The notes below the pieces were generated by a model. It saw nothing but the letters and a program-made list of their open reading frames with translations. It did no database searches and was not told where the DNA came from. 64,000 nt of DNA from Trebonia sp963759545 (lineage in GTDB: Bacteria > Actinomycetota > Actinomycetes > Streptosporangiales > Streptosporangiaceae), in the NCBI GenBank assembly GCA_963759545.1, contig CAVXAB010000017.1:490040-554039 (forward strand), read 5' to 3'. The translations under genes and the position numbers were made by a program. Below are positions 24,783-33,207 of the stretch, one piece after another (within the stretch, counting starts at the first letter, position 1; every line of letters starts with the position of its first letter).

Positions 24783-25922
24783 CTAAGCGTGGACCCGCTC
24801 GTCGCGGTGAATGCGGCCTTCCGTGCTGGTGAGGGCCTGGCCGCTGCCGCCCCAGCGCAGCTGGATGAGCTCGGCGGCGATGGAGACGGCGGTCTCTTCC
24901 GGCGTGCGGGCACCCAGGTCGAGGCCGATCGGTGAACGCAGCCTGGCCAGCTCCTCTTCGGTCATCCCGATGGCGCGCAGCCGCTCAAGCCGGTCCTCGT
25001 GCGTGCGCCGCGAGCCCATCGCGCCGATATAGCCGGCCGGGGTGCGCAGCGCGACCTCGAGGACGGGCACGTCGAACTTCGGGTCGTGGGTGAGGACGCA
25101 GATCACGGTGCGCGCGTCCACCTCGGCGCCGGCCAGGAACCGGTGCGGCCAGTCGACCACGACCTCGTCAGCGTCGGGGAAGCGGGACCTCGTCGCGAAG
25201 ATCGGCCGCGCGTCGCAGACGGTGACGTGGTAGCCGAGGAACTTTCCGGTCCTGGCGACGGCGGCCGCGAAGTCGATCGCGCCGAACACGAACATCCGCG
25301 GCGGCGGCGCGAACGAGTTCACGAACACCGCGAGCTCGTCGCCGCGCCGTTCGCCGTGCTCGCCGTAGCGGCGGATGCCGGTCAGGCCCTGGGCGAGCAT
25401 GCCGCGCACGTCGTCGTCCACGGCGGTGTCGAGCCGGTCACCCGCGCCCAGGCTGCCCGTTGACCCGCGCGCCGCGTCACCCCAGATGACCCTGCGCGCG
25501 CCGACCTGGCCCGGGCCGGAGATCACGGTGGCCACCGCGACCGGCTCGCCGCGTTCGACCGCCTCGTAGATGTCGCCGAGCTCGGGGAACGTCGTCTTGT
25601 TCACCGGCTCGACGAAGATGTCCAGGATGCCGCCGCAGGTCAGGCCCACCGCGAACGCGTCGTCGTCACTGAAGCCGTACCGCTGCAGCGCTGGCTGGCC
25701 GCTTTCGGTGACCTCCGTGGCAAGCTCGTAAACCGCGCCCTCGACGCAGCCGCCAGAGACGGAGCCGATCACCTCGCCGCCGCCGTCTTTAGTGGGCATC
25801 GCCACCGCGAGGGCGGCACCGGGATCACGCGGCGCGCTGCGGAACGTGCCGACCACCGTCGCCAGGCCGAACGTCTCGTCCGCGGCCCACCACTTAGTGA
25901 TCGTGTTCAGGATGTCGCGCAC
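24783..25922 (-). CDS. XdhC/CoxI family molybdenum-enzyme maturation protein
   Basis: A 379-residue protein. The N-terminal XdhC/CoxI domain has ATVVGTFRSAPRDPGAALAV, GSVSGGCVEGAVYE and LTCGGILDIFVEP. The C-terminal Rossmann domain has FVFGAIDFAAAVARTGKFLG, VCDARPIFA and YIGAMGSRRTHEDRLERL. XdhC proteins bind and sulphurate molybdenum cofactor before its insertion into xanthine dehydrogenase-type enzymes; no such enzyme is in the window. GTG 25922 is chosen because GAGGTGGGG stands directly upstream. Confidence 0.9.
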   Translation of the reverse strand: MRDILNTITKWWAADETFGLATVVGTFRSAPRDPGAALAVAMPTKDGGGEVIGSVSGGCVEGAVYELATEVTESGQPALQRYGFSDDDAFAVGLTCGGILDIFVEPVNKTTFPELGDIYEAVERGEPVAVATVISGPGQVGARRVIWGDAARGSTGSLGAGDRLDTAVDDDVRGMLAQGLTGIRRYGEHGERRGDELAVFVNSFAPPPRMFVFGAIDFAAAVARTGKFLGYHVTVCDARPIFATRSRFPDADEVVVDWPHRFLAGAEVDARTVICVLTHDPKFDVPVLEVALRTPAGYIGAMGSRRTHEDRLERLRAIGMTEEELARLRSPIGLDLGARTPEETAVSIAAELIQLRWGGSGQALTSTEGRIHRDERVHA

Positions 25923-25968
25923 AACCCCACCTCGAAGTCTCACCGGTACTACCACGCTACCCACTCGC

Positions 25969-26021
25969 GTCATCGCGGGCTACGGCGCCTTTAGCAACTA
26001 CTTAACTGAACCCGCGATGAC
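25969..26021. terminator. Possible terminator after hisG
   Basis: An 11-bp perfect stem (GTCATCGCGGG with CCCGCGATGAC) with a 31-nt loop lies 20 bp past the hisG-Nudix stop. The long loop and absent T-tract make it uncertain. Confidence 0.35.
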
Positions 26022-26040
26022 CGCCGGATATGCCGTGCTA

Positions 26041-27396
26041 CTACCCGGAGCCGTCGCGGCCACGCACGGCGGCGACGGCCGCCCGCATCAGCCGGGGCAT
26101 CTCGGGGTCGGCGAGCCGCTCGGGCCTGCTGGCAAGTTCGTCCGCGCTCAGCCACTCGTGCCTTTCGATCACGAGGCGCTCAATCAGCGACTGGTGCTCG
26201 AGGCTCACCTCGGCGTCATCGACGGCGATCGCGAAGTACGTCTGGCTCTGCGTGACGGGAAGCAGGGCGAACGCGCTGTACTCGATCACGGTCGTGCCGA
26301 TCGGCGCGCCCAGCTCGGCGGGGTCGACGTCGATCCCTGCCTCCTCGCGCATCTCACGGGCGGCCGCCTCAGCCAGGGTCTCGCCGCGCTCCGCGCCGCC
26401 GCCGATCGTGAGCCAGAAGCGATCGCTGCGGCGGTGCAGTTCCCTGCCGAGTTGCAGCAGCACGCGCCCATCCGCGTCGACGGGAAGGACGCGTGCCGCC
26501 CTGCGCTTGACCCTGAGCACTAACTCCACGATCTTCGAGATCGGAATCTCCAGGATGTCGTGCGCGCCGGCCGCCTTGAGCGCGGGGATCAGCGTGTTGA
26601 CGCCGCGCTTGGGCACCACGGTCTCGACCGCGTGCATGCCCGTGTTGGCGAGGGCGGTCACCGTCGGCGACGACATCGCCGGCAGCATCGCGGTCACGGC
26701 GGCGAGTTCGTCGGCGGCCACGTTGAGCTTGAGCAGGACCTGGCCGCGGGCCTGAATGGCGCCGCGCAGCAGCAGCGCGATGTCTTCCATCGCGGCCCGC
26801 TTGTCTGGGTCCGCGTAGGCGGCGCCGCAGGCGACGAGTTCGGTGTAGCTGCTCAGCAGCGTATCCAGGATGCGCAGCCCGTTCTTGCGCAGCGACGACC
26901 CGGTCTCGGTCAGGTCGACGATCGCGTCGACGATGTCAGGCACCTTGGCCTCGGTCGCTCCGTACGAGGGGACGACCATGGCCTTGACCCCGTGCTCGGC
27001 GAGGAACCGCTCGGTCAGCGACGGGAACTCCGTCGAGATCCTGATCCCCTCGGGCAGGTCGGCTACGGACTCCCATGGCGCGCTGTCCTGGACCGCGAGC
27101 ACGACCCTGACCGGATTCGAGGTCTGCTTGGAGTACTGGAGCTCGCCGAGCGAGACCACGTCCGCCTGCGTCTCCGTGATCCAGTCGCGGCCGGTGATGC
27201 CGATGTCGAACAGGCCGCGCTCCAGGTAGGAGGGGATTTCCTGCGGGCGAAGGAACCGGACCCTGTCGATCCTCGGGTCGTCGATCGAGGCGTGGTAGTC
27301 GCGGTCAGACGACCGGCGCACCGTCAGGTCGGCGGCGTCGAAAAGGTCGAGGGTGGCTTTTTCGAGCGAGCCCTTGGGCAGTACCAAAGAGAGCAT
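26041..27396 (-). CDS. hisG: ATP phosphoribosyltransferase fused to a Nudix hydrolase domain
   Basis: Residues 1-292 are a long-form HisG, the first histidine enzyme, with LPKGSLEKATLDLFDAADL, DIGITGRDW, ATEAKVPDIVDAIVDLTETG in pieces, and the C-terminal regulatory domain ending ILEIPISKIVE. Residues 293-451 are a Nudix hydrolase with a complete box, G-x5-E-x7-REUxEExGU (GGAERGETLAEAAAREM, REEAGI). In Streptomyces the order is ribH-hisE-hisG; here no hisE lies between ribH and hisG. A Nudix enzyme could do HisE's job of removing pyrophosphate from phosphoribosyl-ATP; that is inference. At the junction GAG-TTA-GTG, loss of one T would give GAG-TAG and a separate GTG start, so an indel could have created the fusion. 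Confidence 0.9.
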   Translation of the reverse strand: MLSLVLPKGSLEKATLDLFDAADLTVRRSSDRDYHASIDDPRIDRVRFLRPQEIPSYLERGLFDIGITGRDWITETQADVVSLGELQYSKQTSNPVRVVLAVQDSAPWESVADLPEGIRISTEFPSLTERFLAEHGVKAMVVPSYGATEAKVPDIVDAIVDLTETGSSLRKNGLRILDTLLSSYTELVACGAAYADPDKRAAMEDIALLLRGAIQARGQVLLKLNVAADELAAVTAMLPAMSSPTVTALANTGMHAVETVVPKRGVNTLIPALKAAGAHDILEIPISKIVELVLRVKRRAARVLPVDADGRVLLQLGRELHRRSDRFWLTIGGGAERGETLAEAAAREMREEAGIDVDPAELGAPIGTTVIEYSAFALLPVTQSQTYFAIAVDDAEVSLEHQSLIERLVIERHEWLSADELASRPERLADPEMPRLMRAAVAAVRGRDGSG

Positions 27397-27485
27397 GGGG
27401 AAAGTCCTTTGTTATCCCGAACGTGTGCTTGATTTCCAGCTCTGCGCGCGCCTGATACAGTCGCGCTTTTCCATCGGGCGCGCAT

Positions 27486-27560
27486 CGAGGGGCTACGGGG
27501 GTCGTCGGCCCGGGCGATAGCATCGGGGGCTACGAGGGGGTCGTCCCCCCGGGCGATAAC
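27486..27560. repeat. Two tandem GC-rich hairpin units upstream of hisG
   Basis: Two imperfect copies of about 37 bp, each with CGAGGGG-CTACG-GGGGTCGTC-CCCGGGCGAT. The second contains a GGGGG-TCGT-CCCCC hairpin. Together with 27561-27644 they fill the 248-bp gap between ribH and hisG, where no hisE reading frame exists in any frame. Confidence 0.7.
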
Positions 27561-27644
27561 AGCGCCACAATCCCCGGGGGCGTGGTGGCGCGCCTGGGCG
27601 TGCGTCATCACAAAAGCCAGTGAAACACAGGGAGTGCGGCGCTG

Positions 27645-28151
27645 TTAATGTCGCGCGTTCTCGCTCTTCTGCAAATCCCCGCAGCGGACGGCGCGAAGCA
27701 GGATGGCGGTTTCAAGCGCGGCCACGACCGCCTCCCATCCCTTGTCCTCGCTGCTGTCCGGCAGCCCGCTGCGGTCGCGGGCCTGCTCAATCGTGTTACA
27801 CGTTAGCACGCCGTTGCCGACGGGCGTGGCCTCATCCAGCGCCACCCGGGTCAGCCCGGCGGTCACCGCGTCACAGACGTACTCGAAGTGCGGCGTCCCG
27901 CCGCGAATGACCGCGCCGAGGCAGGCCACCGCGTCGTAGCGCTTGGCCAGCTCCTGCGCGACGACCGGGAGTTCCACCGCGCCGGCGACACGGACCACGA
28001 ACAGGTCGGTCACGCCGCAGGCCTTGGCCGCCGCCGTGGCGCGATCCACCAGGGAGTCGGTGATCTCGGCATGCCACCGGGTGGCCGCGATCGCGAGAGA
28101 CAGGCCGGCGGCGTCCACGGTGGTCGGCTCAGGACGTCCCTGTCCGCTCAT
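27645..28151 (-). CDS. ribH: 6,7-dimethyl-8-ribityllumazine synthase
   Basis: Condenses the ribityl pyrimidine with dihydroxybutanone phosphate, the penultimate step of riboflavin synthesis. At 168 residues it shows the substrate-binding AGAVELPVVAQEL, the catalytic loop GAVIRGGTPHFEYVCDAV and GNGVLTCNTIEQARDRSG. It lies about 300 bp downstream of ribBA; the gap holds a hairpin and a dispersed motif, so it may not be fully coupled with ribBA. Confidence 0.95.
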   Translation of the reverse strand: MSGQGRPEPTTVDAAGLSLAIAATRWHAEITDSLVDRATAAAKACGVTDLFVVRVAGAVELPVVAQELAKRYDAVACLGAVIRGGTPHFEYVCDAVTAGLTRVALDEATPVGNGVLTCNTIEQARDRSGLPDSSEDKGWEAVVAALETAILLRAVRCGDLQKSENARH

Positions 28152-28251
28152 GTGCTGTTCCCTTCCTGCGGCAGGTCATCGTTTCTCCTGCGAGTTTAGT
28201 AACGGGGCCGGCGGCCTGGCCCTGCAGGCGCCGGGATCATGATCGCTAAAG

Positions 28252-28297
28252 ATCGTGGATCGCTGGTACCGCTATGGCGTGGTCAGCGATCCACGAT
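28252..28297. terminator. Hairpin between ribBA and ribH
   Basis: A 14-bp perfect stem (ATCGTGGATCGCTG with CAGCGATCCACGAT) and an 18-nt loop in the 298-bp gap after ribBA. It may attenuate transcription into ribH; it has no T-tract. Confidence 0.45.
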
Positions 28298-28321
28298 GTT
28301 TGGCGCAGGGTCTTGCGCTTC

Positions 28322-28388
28322 GCGCTTCTTGCTGTTATCTGGACGGGAGGGCGAGCGAGCGGAGGTTATCTGGACGGGAGGGCGAGCG
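28322..28388 (-). repeat. Dispersed 18-bp motif copy 5 and a 23-bp tandem repeat
   Basis: GCGCTTCTTGCTGTTATC at 28322-28339 is the fifth copy of the dispersed motif. It overlaps a direct repeat of 23 bp beginning TTATCTGGACGGGAGGGCGA at 28335 and 28366. It lies about 60 bp past the ribBA stop. Confidence 0.75.
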
Positions 28389-28449
28389 GAGCGGAGGCAC
28401 GCACTCGTTCGGGATCATCCGGGCGCGAGCGCGGGGCGGGCCGCGGCGG

Positions 28450-29838
28450 TCAGGAGACCTCAGCCGCCGATGGCTCTTGTGTTTCCAGGGTTTCAAGCTG
28501 ATGGCCGAGGCGATCGCGCTTGGTGGTGAGGTAGCGGAGGTTGTACGGCGTGGTCAGCGGGGGCAGCGGGATGCGGGTCACGCCGAAGCCGTGCGCCGCG
28601 AGGGCGTCCACCTTCACCGGGTTATTGGTGAGCAGCCGGACGGAGCGGACGCCCAGGTCGTCAAGGAGCTGCGCGGCGACCGAGTAGTCGCGGGCGTCCA
28701 CCGGGAGGCCGAGCCTGAGGTTCGCGTCCACCGTGTCGGCGCCGGCGTCCTGCAGCTCGTAGGCCTGGAGCTTGGACAGCAGGCCGATGCCACGGCCCTC
28801 GTGGCCGCGCAGGTAGAGGACGACGCCGCGGCCGCGCTCGGCGATCTTGGCCATGGCCGCGTCGAGCTGCGCGCCGCAGTCGCAGCGCTCGGAGCCGAAA
28901 ACGTCGCCGGTCAGGCACTCGGAGTGGACGCGGACAAGGACGTCCTCCCCCTCTTCCGCGTCCCCTTCCCTGGCGTCAATGTCACCGAGGACGAGGGCGA
29001 GGTGCTCGGCCCCGTCGATGTCGGAGCGGTAGCCGTAGGCACGCCACTCGCCGTAGGCGTTGGGTATCACCGTCTCCGCGACGCGGGTGACCAGGCGCTC
29101 GGTGCGGCGACGGTACTCGATGAGCTGCTCGATCGAGATCAGCGCGAGGCCGTGCTCGTCGGCGAACTCCCGCAGTGCGGGCAACCGCAGCATGGTCCCG
29201 TCGTCGCCGATCACCTCGCACACCACGCCGACCGGCGGCAGCCCGGCGAGAGTGGCCAGGTCGACAGCGGCCTCGGTGTGGCCGCGCCTGCGGAGCACGC
29301 CGCCCTCGGCATACCGGAGCGGGAACACGTGGCCGGGGCGCACCAGGTCGTCCTGGCCGCTCGCGGGGCTGGCGAGCAGCTGAATGGTCTTCGCGCGGTC
29401 CGCCGCGGAGATGCCCGTCGTGATGTCGTCCCGCGCGTCCACGCTGATCGTGAACGCGGTGCCGTGGTGCTCCTGGTTCTGGCTCGTCATCTGGGGCACG
29501 TTCAGCCGGTCGAGGTCGGGGCCGAGCATCGGCACGCAGATCAGGCCCCTGCCGTAGCGGATCGTGAAGGCGAGCAGCTCGGGTGTCGCCTTCGACGCGG
29601 CGAAGACGATGTCGCCCTCGTTCTCCCTGTCGGCGTCGTCGACCACGACGACCGGGCGGCCGTCCGCGATGTCCTTGATCGCCCGCGCGACCTCGTCGAG
29701 CGCAGTGGTGGCACCGGAGAGCTCTGCGTCCGCGTCGCCGGAGGTACGGGGGGGCGTCCCCCGGGAAGATGACAGCATGATCAGCCCATTTTGCGTTGTT
29801 TGCGGTGTTTGAGTCATTGGAGTCGCTCGCCTGGTCAC
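28450..29838 (-). CDS. ribBA: Bifunctional DHBP synthase / GTP cyclohydrolase II
   Basis: A 462-residue fusion providing both riboflavin precursors. The RibB half (from about residue 45) has VVDDADRENEGDIVFAA and RRGHTEAAVDLA, which bind ribulose 5-phosphate and magnesium. The RibA half has the zinc site CLTGDVFGSERCDCGAQ and LYLRGHEGRGIGL. The first 40 residues are poorly conserved and include a GC-rich hairpin-coded SSRGTPPRT stretch. The ATG overlaps the ribE stop by four bases, so they are coupled. Confidence 0.95.
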   Translation of the reverse strand: MTRRATPMTQTPQTTQNGLIMLSSSRGTPPRTSGDADAELSGATTALDEVARAIKDIADGRPVVVVDDADRENEGDIVFAASKATPELLAFTIRYGRGLICVPMLGPDLDRLNVPQMTSQNQEHHGTAFTISVDARDDITTGISAADRAKTIQLLASPASGQDDLVRPGHVFPLRYAEGGVLRRRGHTEAAVDLATLAGLPPVGVVCEVIGDDGTMLRLPALREFADEHGLALISIEQLIEYRRRTERLVTRVAETVIPNAYGEWRAYGYRSDIDGAEHLALVLGDIDAREGDAEEGEDVLVRVHSECLTGDVFGSERCDCGAQLDAAMAKIAERGRGVVLYLRGHEGRGIGLLSKLQAYELQDAGADTVDANLRLGLPVDARDYSVAAQLLDDLGVRSVRLLTNNPVKVDALAAHGFGVTRIPLPPLTTPYNLRYLTTKRDRLGHQLETLETQEPSAAEVS

Positions 29839-30479
29839 CGGGTGCCTCCGAGTAGCTTCTCCACGTACTTGGCGAGCACGTCGACCTCGAGGTTGACCTC
29901 GGCGCCCGGCTGCTTCAGGCCGAGCGTGGTGCGCTTGAGCGTCTCGGGGATGAGGCTGACCTCGAACCAGTCTTCGCCGATACCGGAGACGGTGAGGCTC
30001 ACGCCGTCGACGGTGATGGAGCCCTTGTGCACGATGTACCTGGCCAGGCCCGCGGGAAGGCTGATGCGGACGACCTCCCAGTGCTCCTGCGGGTCGCGAC
30101 TGACGATGGTGGCCGTGCCGTCGGTGTGCCCTTGGACGAGGTGGCCGCCGAGCCGGTCCTCAAGGCGGACCGAGCGTTCCAGGTTGACCTTGGTGCCAGG
30201 AGCGAAGGACTTGAGGCTGGAGTGCCGCAGCGTCTCCCCCATCACGTCGGCCGCGAAGCCGAGGGGGATAGGCGAGGGCGGTTCCTGAGTCCCCTCCGCC
30301 GGACGTGGGCGGGAGCTGATCAGCGAGGTAACGGTCAGGCAGACGCCGCTCACGCAGATCGAGTCGCCCGGTTTCGCGTCTTGCGTCACCACGGTGCTGC
30401 GAATGTGAATGCGGGCGAAATCGCCGAGATGGTCGACCGCCTTGACCTCGCCGAGGTCCTCAACGATGCCGGTGAACAA
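29835..30479 (-). CDS. ribE: Riboflavin synthase, alpha chain
   Basis: Dismutates two lumazines to riboflavin. It has 214 residues in two homologous barrels: FTGIVEDLGEVKAV starts the first and HLVQGHTDGTATIV the second, with the catalytic N-terminal FTGIVE. The start is TTG 30479: relatives begin M-FTGIVE at this point, and GGAGGAGG lies about nine bases upstream. It is the first gene of the operon, about 117 bp downstream of an FMN riboswitch. Confidence 0.94.
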   Translation of the reverse strand: MFTGIVEDLGEVKAVDHLGDFARIHIRSTVVTQDAKPGDSICVSGVCLTVTSLISSRPRPAEGTQEPPSPIPLGFAADVMGETLRHSSLKSFAPGTKVNLERSVRLEDRLGGHLVQGHTDGTATIVSRDPQEHWEVVRISLPAGLARYIVHKGSITVDGVSLTVSGIGEDWFEVSLIPETLKRTTLGLKQPGAEVNLEVDVLAKYVEKLLGGTR

Positions 30480-30595
30480 CCGCGTCCTCCTCCGGTCAAG
30501 CTCCGGGGGACGCGACTGCTGGCCGCTTTCGACCGTACCCGTTCGCGCGGCGATGCAACGCCACCGGGCACGGCCGGCGCCGGCCGGCCGCGCGC

Positions 30596-30723
30596 GTGCT
30601 GCCTCCCATCCGGACTTTAACCGTCGGTCCCGGAGTTCCACCGGGTCAACCAGCCGCGGTTGCGGCCGGGTCGCGGACTATCACCGCCGGTTCGGAGTTT
30701 CACCGACCCCGGAGCACGCTCAC
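30596..30723 (-). promoter_or_regulatory. FMN riboswitch (RFN element)
   Basis: Read on the minus strand, the conserved RFN blocks are in order: CGGGGTCGGTGAAACTCCGA, ACCGGCGGTGATAGTCCGCG, CCGGTGGAACTCCGG, ACCGACGGTTAAAGTCCGGA and TGGGAGGC. These are the joining segments of the six-stem FMN aptamer. It controls ribE-ribBA and probably ribH-hisG; binding of FMN would lower expression, most likely by hiding the ribE start region. Confidence 0.93.
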
Positions 30724-30774
30724 TTCCGCTAACCAGTGTGCCACACGAGATATTCCGGACAGAAGCCCCGTCCC

Positions 30775-32178
30775 TCAGTTGGACAGGCGGGTGACGGCGC
30801 GCATCTTGTTGGTCGCGTCCAGGGCGGCGACCTTGTAGGACTCGGCGAGGGTCGGGTAGTTGAACACGGCGTCGACCAGGTAGTCGACCGTGCCGCCGCA
30901 GCCCATCACGGCCTGGCCGATGTGAATCAGCTCGGTGGCGCCGGTGCCGAAGACGTGCACGCCGAGCAGCGTGCGGTCCTCTGGCGAGACGAGCAGCTTG
31001 AGCACGCCGTAGGAGTCGCCGACGATCTGGCCCCGCGCGAGCTCACGGTAGCGTGACACGCCCACCTCGAAGGGGACGCAGGCGTCGGTGAGCTCGGCCT
31101 CGCTGCGGCCCACGAAGCTGATCTCAGGGATCGAGTAGATGCCGATCGGCTGCGGGACCTTGTTGGCCGAGACCGCCTCGCCGAAGGCGTGCAGCGCGGC
31201 CATCCTGCCCTGCTCCATCGACGTGGCCGCGAGGGCGGGGAACCCGATGACGTCGCCGACCGCGTAGATGTGCTCGACCTTGGTGCGGTAGAACTCATCG
31301 ACGCTGATCCTGCCCCGTTCGTCGGCGGTAAGGCCGGCGGCGGTGAGGTTGAGCCCGTCGGTCACGCCCTGGCGGCCCGCCGAGTACAAGACGGTGTCCG
31401 CGGGGATCTTCTTGCCGCTGCCAAGGATCGTGATCGCGCCGTCCCCATACCTCTCCACCGACGCCACCGTCTCGCCGAAGCGGAACGTCACGGCGAGGTC
31501 CCGCAGATGGTACTTGAGCGCCTCGACGACTTCCTCGTCACAGAACTCCAGCATGCGGTCGCGTTTCTCGACGACGGTGACCTTGGTGCCGAGGGCGGCG
31601 AACATGGACGCGTACTCCATGCCGATCACGCCCGCGCCGACGACCACCATCGAGCGGGGCACCTTGTCCAGGTGGTTCATGCCGTCGGAGTCGATGATCG
31701 TCTTCTCGTCGAAGGCCACGCTTGACGGCCGGGCCGGGCGCGTGCCGGTCGCGACGACGATCTTGTCGGCGGTGACCTTGCGGGTTCGGCCCGCGCCGTC
31801 GTCGACCTCCACGGCGTGCGGGCCGACGAAGTAGGCGAGGCCGGCGAGGATCGTGACCCGGTTGCGCGCGAGCTGGTTCCTGACGACGTCGTTCTCCCGG
31901 CTGACCACGTGACTGGTCCGCGCGGTCAGGTCGGCGACGGTGATGTCATCCTTGACCCGGTACGACTGGCCGTAGATCTCCCGCTGGTCCACGCCCGTGA
32001 GGTAGAGGATCGCCTCCCTCAGCGTCTTGGACGGGATTGTCCCCGTGTTGACGCATACGCCGCCAAGCATCTCGGGGCGCTCTACCACGGCTACCCGCCG
32101 GTCCAGCTTGGCGGCCGCGATGGCCGCCTTCTGCCCGCCCGGTCCAGAGCCGATCACAACCAGGTCATAGTCATACAC
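30775..32178 (-). CDS. sthA: Soluble pyridine nucleotide transhydrogenase (Si-specific)
   Basis: A flavoprotein that moves hydride between NADPH and NAD. It has 467 residues with the FAD motif YDLVVIGSGPGGQKAA, NTGTIPSKTLREAILYLTG, the NAD motif VVVGAGVIGMEYASMFAALG, and AVGDVIGFPALAATSMEQGR. The disulphide pair of related reductases is incomplete (GGVCVNTGT), as is normal for SthA. I chose GTG 32178 (VYDYDLVV), which matches the length of the mycobacterial homologue; an upstream in-frame start would add 13 atypical residues. Confidence 0.94.
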   Translation of the reverse strand: MYDYDLVVIGSGPGGQKAAIAAAKLDRRVAVVERPEMLGGVCVNTGTIPSKTLREAILYLTGVDQREIYGQSYRVKDDITVADLTARTSHVVSRENDVVRNQLARNRVTILAGLAYFVGPHAVEVDDGAGRTRKVTADKIVVATGTRPARPSSVAFDEKTIIDSDGMNHLDKVPRSMVVVGAGVIGMEYASMFAALGTKVTVVEKRDRMLEFCDEEVVEALKYHLRDLAVTFRFGETVASVERYGDGAITILGSGKKIPADTVLYSAGRQGVTDGLNLTAAGLTADERGRISVDEFYRTKVEHIYAVGDVIGFPALAATSMEQGRMAALHAFGEAVSANKVPQPIGIYSIPEISFVGRSEAELTDACVPFEVGVSRYRELARGQIVGDSYGVLKLLVSPEDRTLLGVHVFGTGATELIHIGQAVMGCGGTVDYLVDAVFNYPTLAESYKVAALDATNKMRAVTRLSN

Positions 32179-32405
32179 GGTACAAGTCTGACTGGTACCG
32201 ACTGGAAACTGAAGCAAAGTAACGTACCGTTCACGCTATTCGCCGCGCAGCGCCCGCTGCCTCCTCATATGCGTGCCGCTGACTCCACTGCCTGAGCGGT
32301 TCAGTGCCTGCGTCCGGTGCGACCTCCGGTAAAACTCGCGGACGCGTGAAACCGTGAGCGAGCCTGCGGTCGTCTAAGGGGTGTCCGCAGAAACGAGGCA
32401 CTGAC

Positions 32406-33159
32406 ATGAGCACGCTGATCTCATCGACCGCACGGGCTGGCTGGCGTGGACTGGCCGGCCCGATTGGCCGCAGGACCGTGGCGCCGCCGTGCCGCTGCTC
32501 GCCGCCGGAGCGCTGGTCGCCGGCTGCGGGAGCGCCCACGCCGGCGGGGCGTCCGACGCCGCGACCGCGACCGCGCACGCGACCCCGCCGGCGACCGCGA
32601 CCGCCGCGACCGCGACCGCGCCGGCGTGGCGTCCGCCGCGGCGTCGGCACCGGCCACTCCCGTGCCCACGATCAGCGGCGGGCCGGTCGTGGCGGGCCAG
32701 CCGGCCTGCGTGGGCTGGCCGACGGACGCGACGAGCGTGCCGCTGCCGGTGTCCTTCGTCCCCGTGAGCGTGGAACGGTGCGTGAACGGCGCCCAGACCA
32801 TCCCCGGCAAGGGCCTGTGGGCGACCGCGACGCTGCAGCGGTCCGACTCCAGCCTCGCGGGGCTGATCAACGCCCTGCGCCAGCCCTCCGCGGCGCACCA
32901 CCCTGGGACCGTCTGCCCCGCCCTGGCCGTGATCGCGCCGCAGGTCGTGCTCATCGGCGCGAACGGCCAGAAGCTGATACCGCGGCTCCCGGCCACCGGC
33001 TGCGGGCTCATCCAGTCAAGGGTGCTCGTGGCGCTTGGCGCGCTCCGCTGGCAGCCGGTGTCCGTGCACCTGATCGCCAAGCTCGATGGCGGGACGGCGC
33101 CGACGGTGTCGGGGGCCGCGCCGCACGCCATCCAGACGGTGGGCGGGCAGGCGCAGTAG
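32406..33159 (+). pseudogene. Secreted lipoprotein, frameshifted
   Basis: ATG 32406 has GAGG upstream and encodes MSTLISSTARAGWRGLAGPI. Near 32465 the useful frame changes, giving the lipobox segment PLLAAGALVAGCGSAHAGG, and near 32620 it changes again to ASAPATPVPTISGGPVVAG and a folded domain of about 160 residues up to VGGQAQ. That domain has four Cys (PACVGWP, ERCVNGA, TVCPALA, TGCGLIQ). The shifts fall in GCGACC-rich simple sequence. The original product was most likely a lipoprotein exported to the outer face of the membrane; function unknown. Confidence 0.6.
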
Positions 33160-33207
33160 CCTGCCAGGCGGAAAAGGGCTTCTTCTGCTGCGGCGCGGGT
33201 CCGTAGC

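Noticed and set aside
27397..27644. A hidden hisE gene between ribH and hisG
   Set aside because: All six frames were read; none contains the HisE helical core with its acidic EE-AAEV pattern, and the gap is mostly GC repeats.
28255..29772. 505-codon plus-strand frame opposite ribBA
   Set aside because: It is the complement of a well-supported enzyme gene; codon-position bias and protein signatures are on the minus strand.
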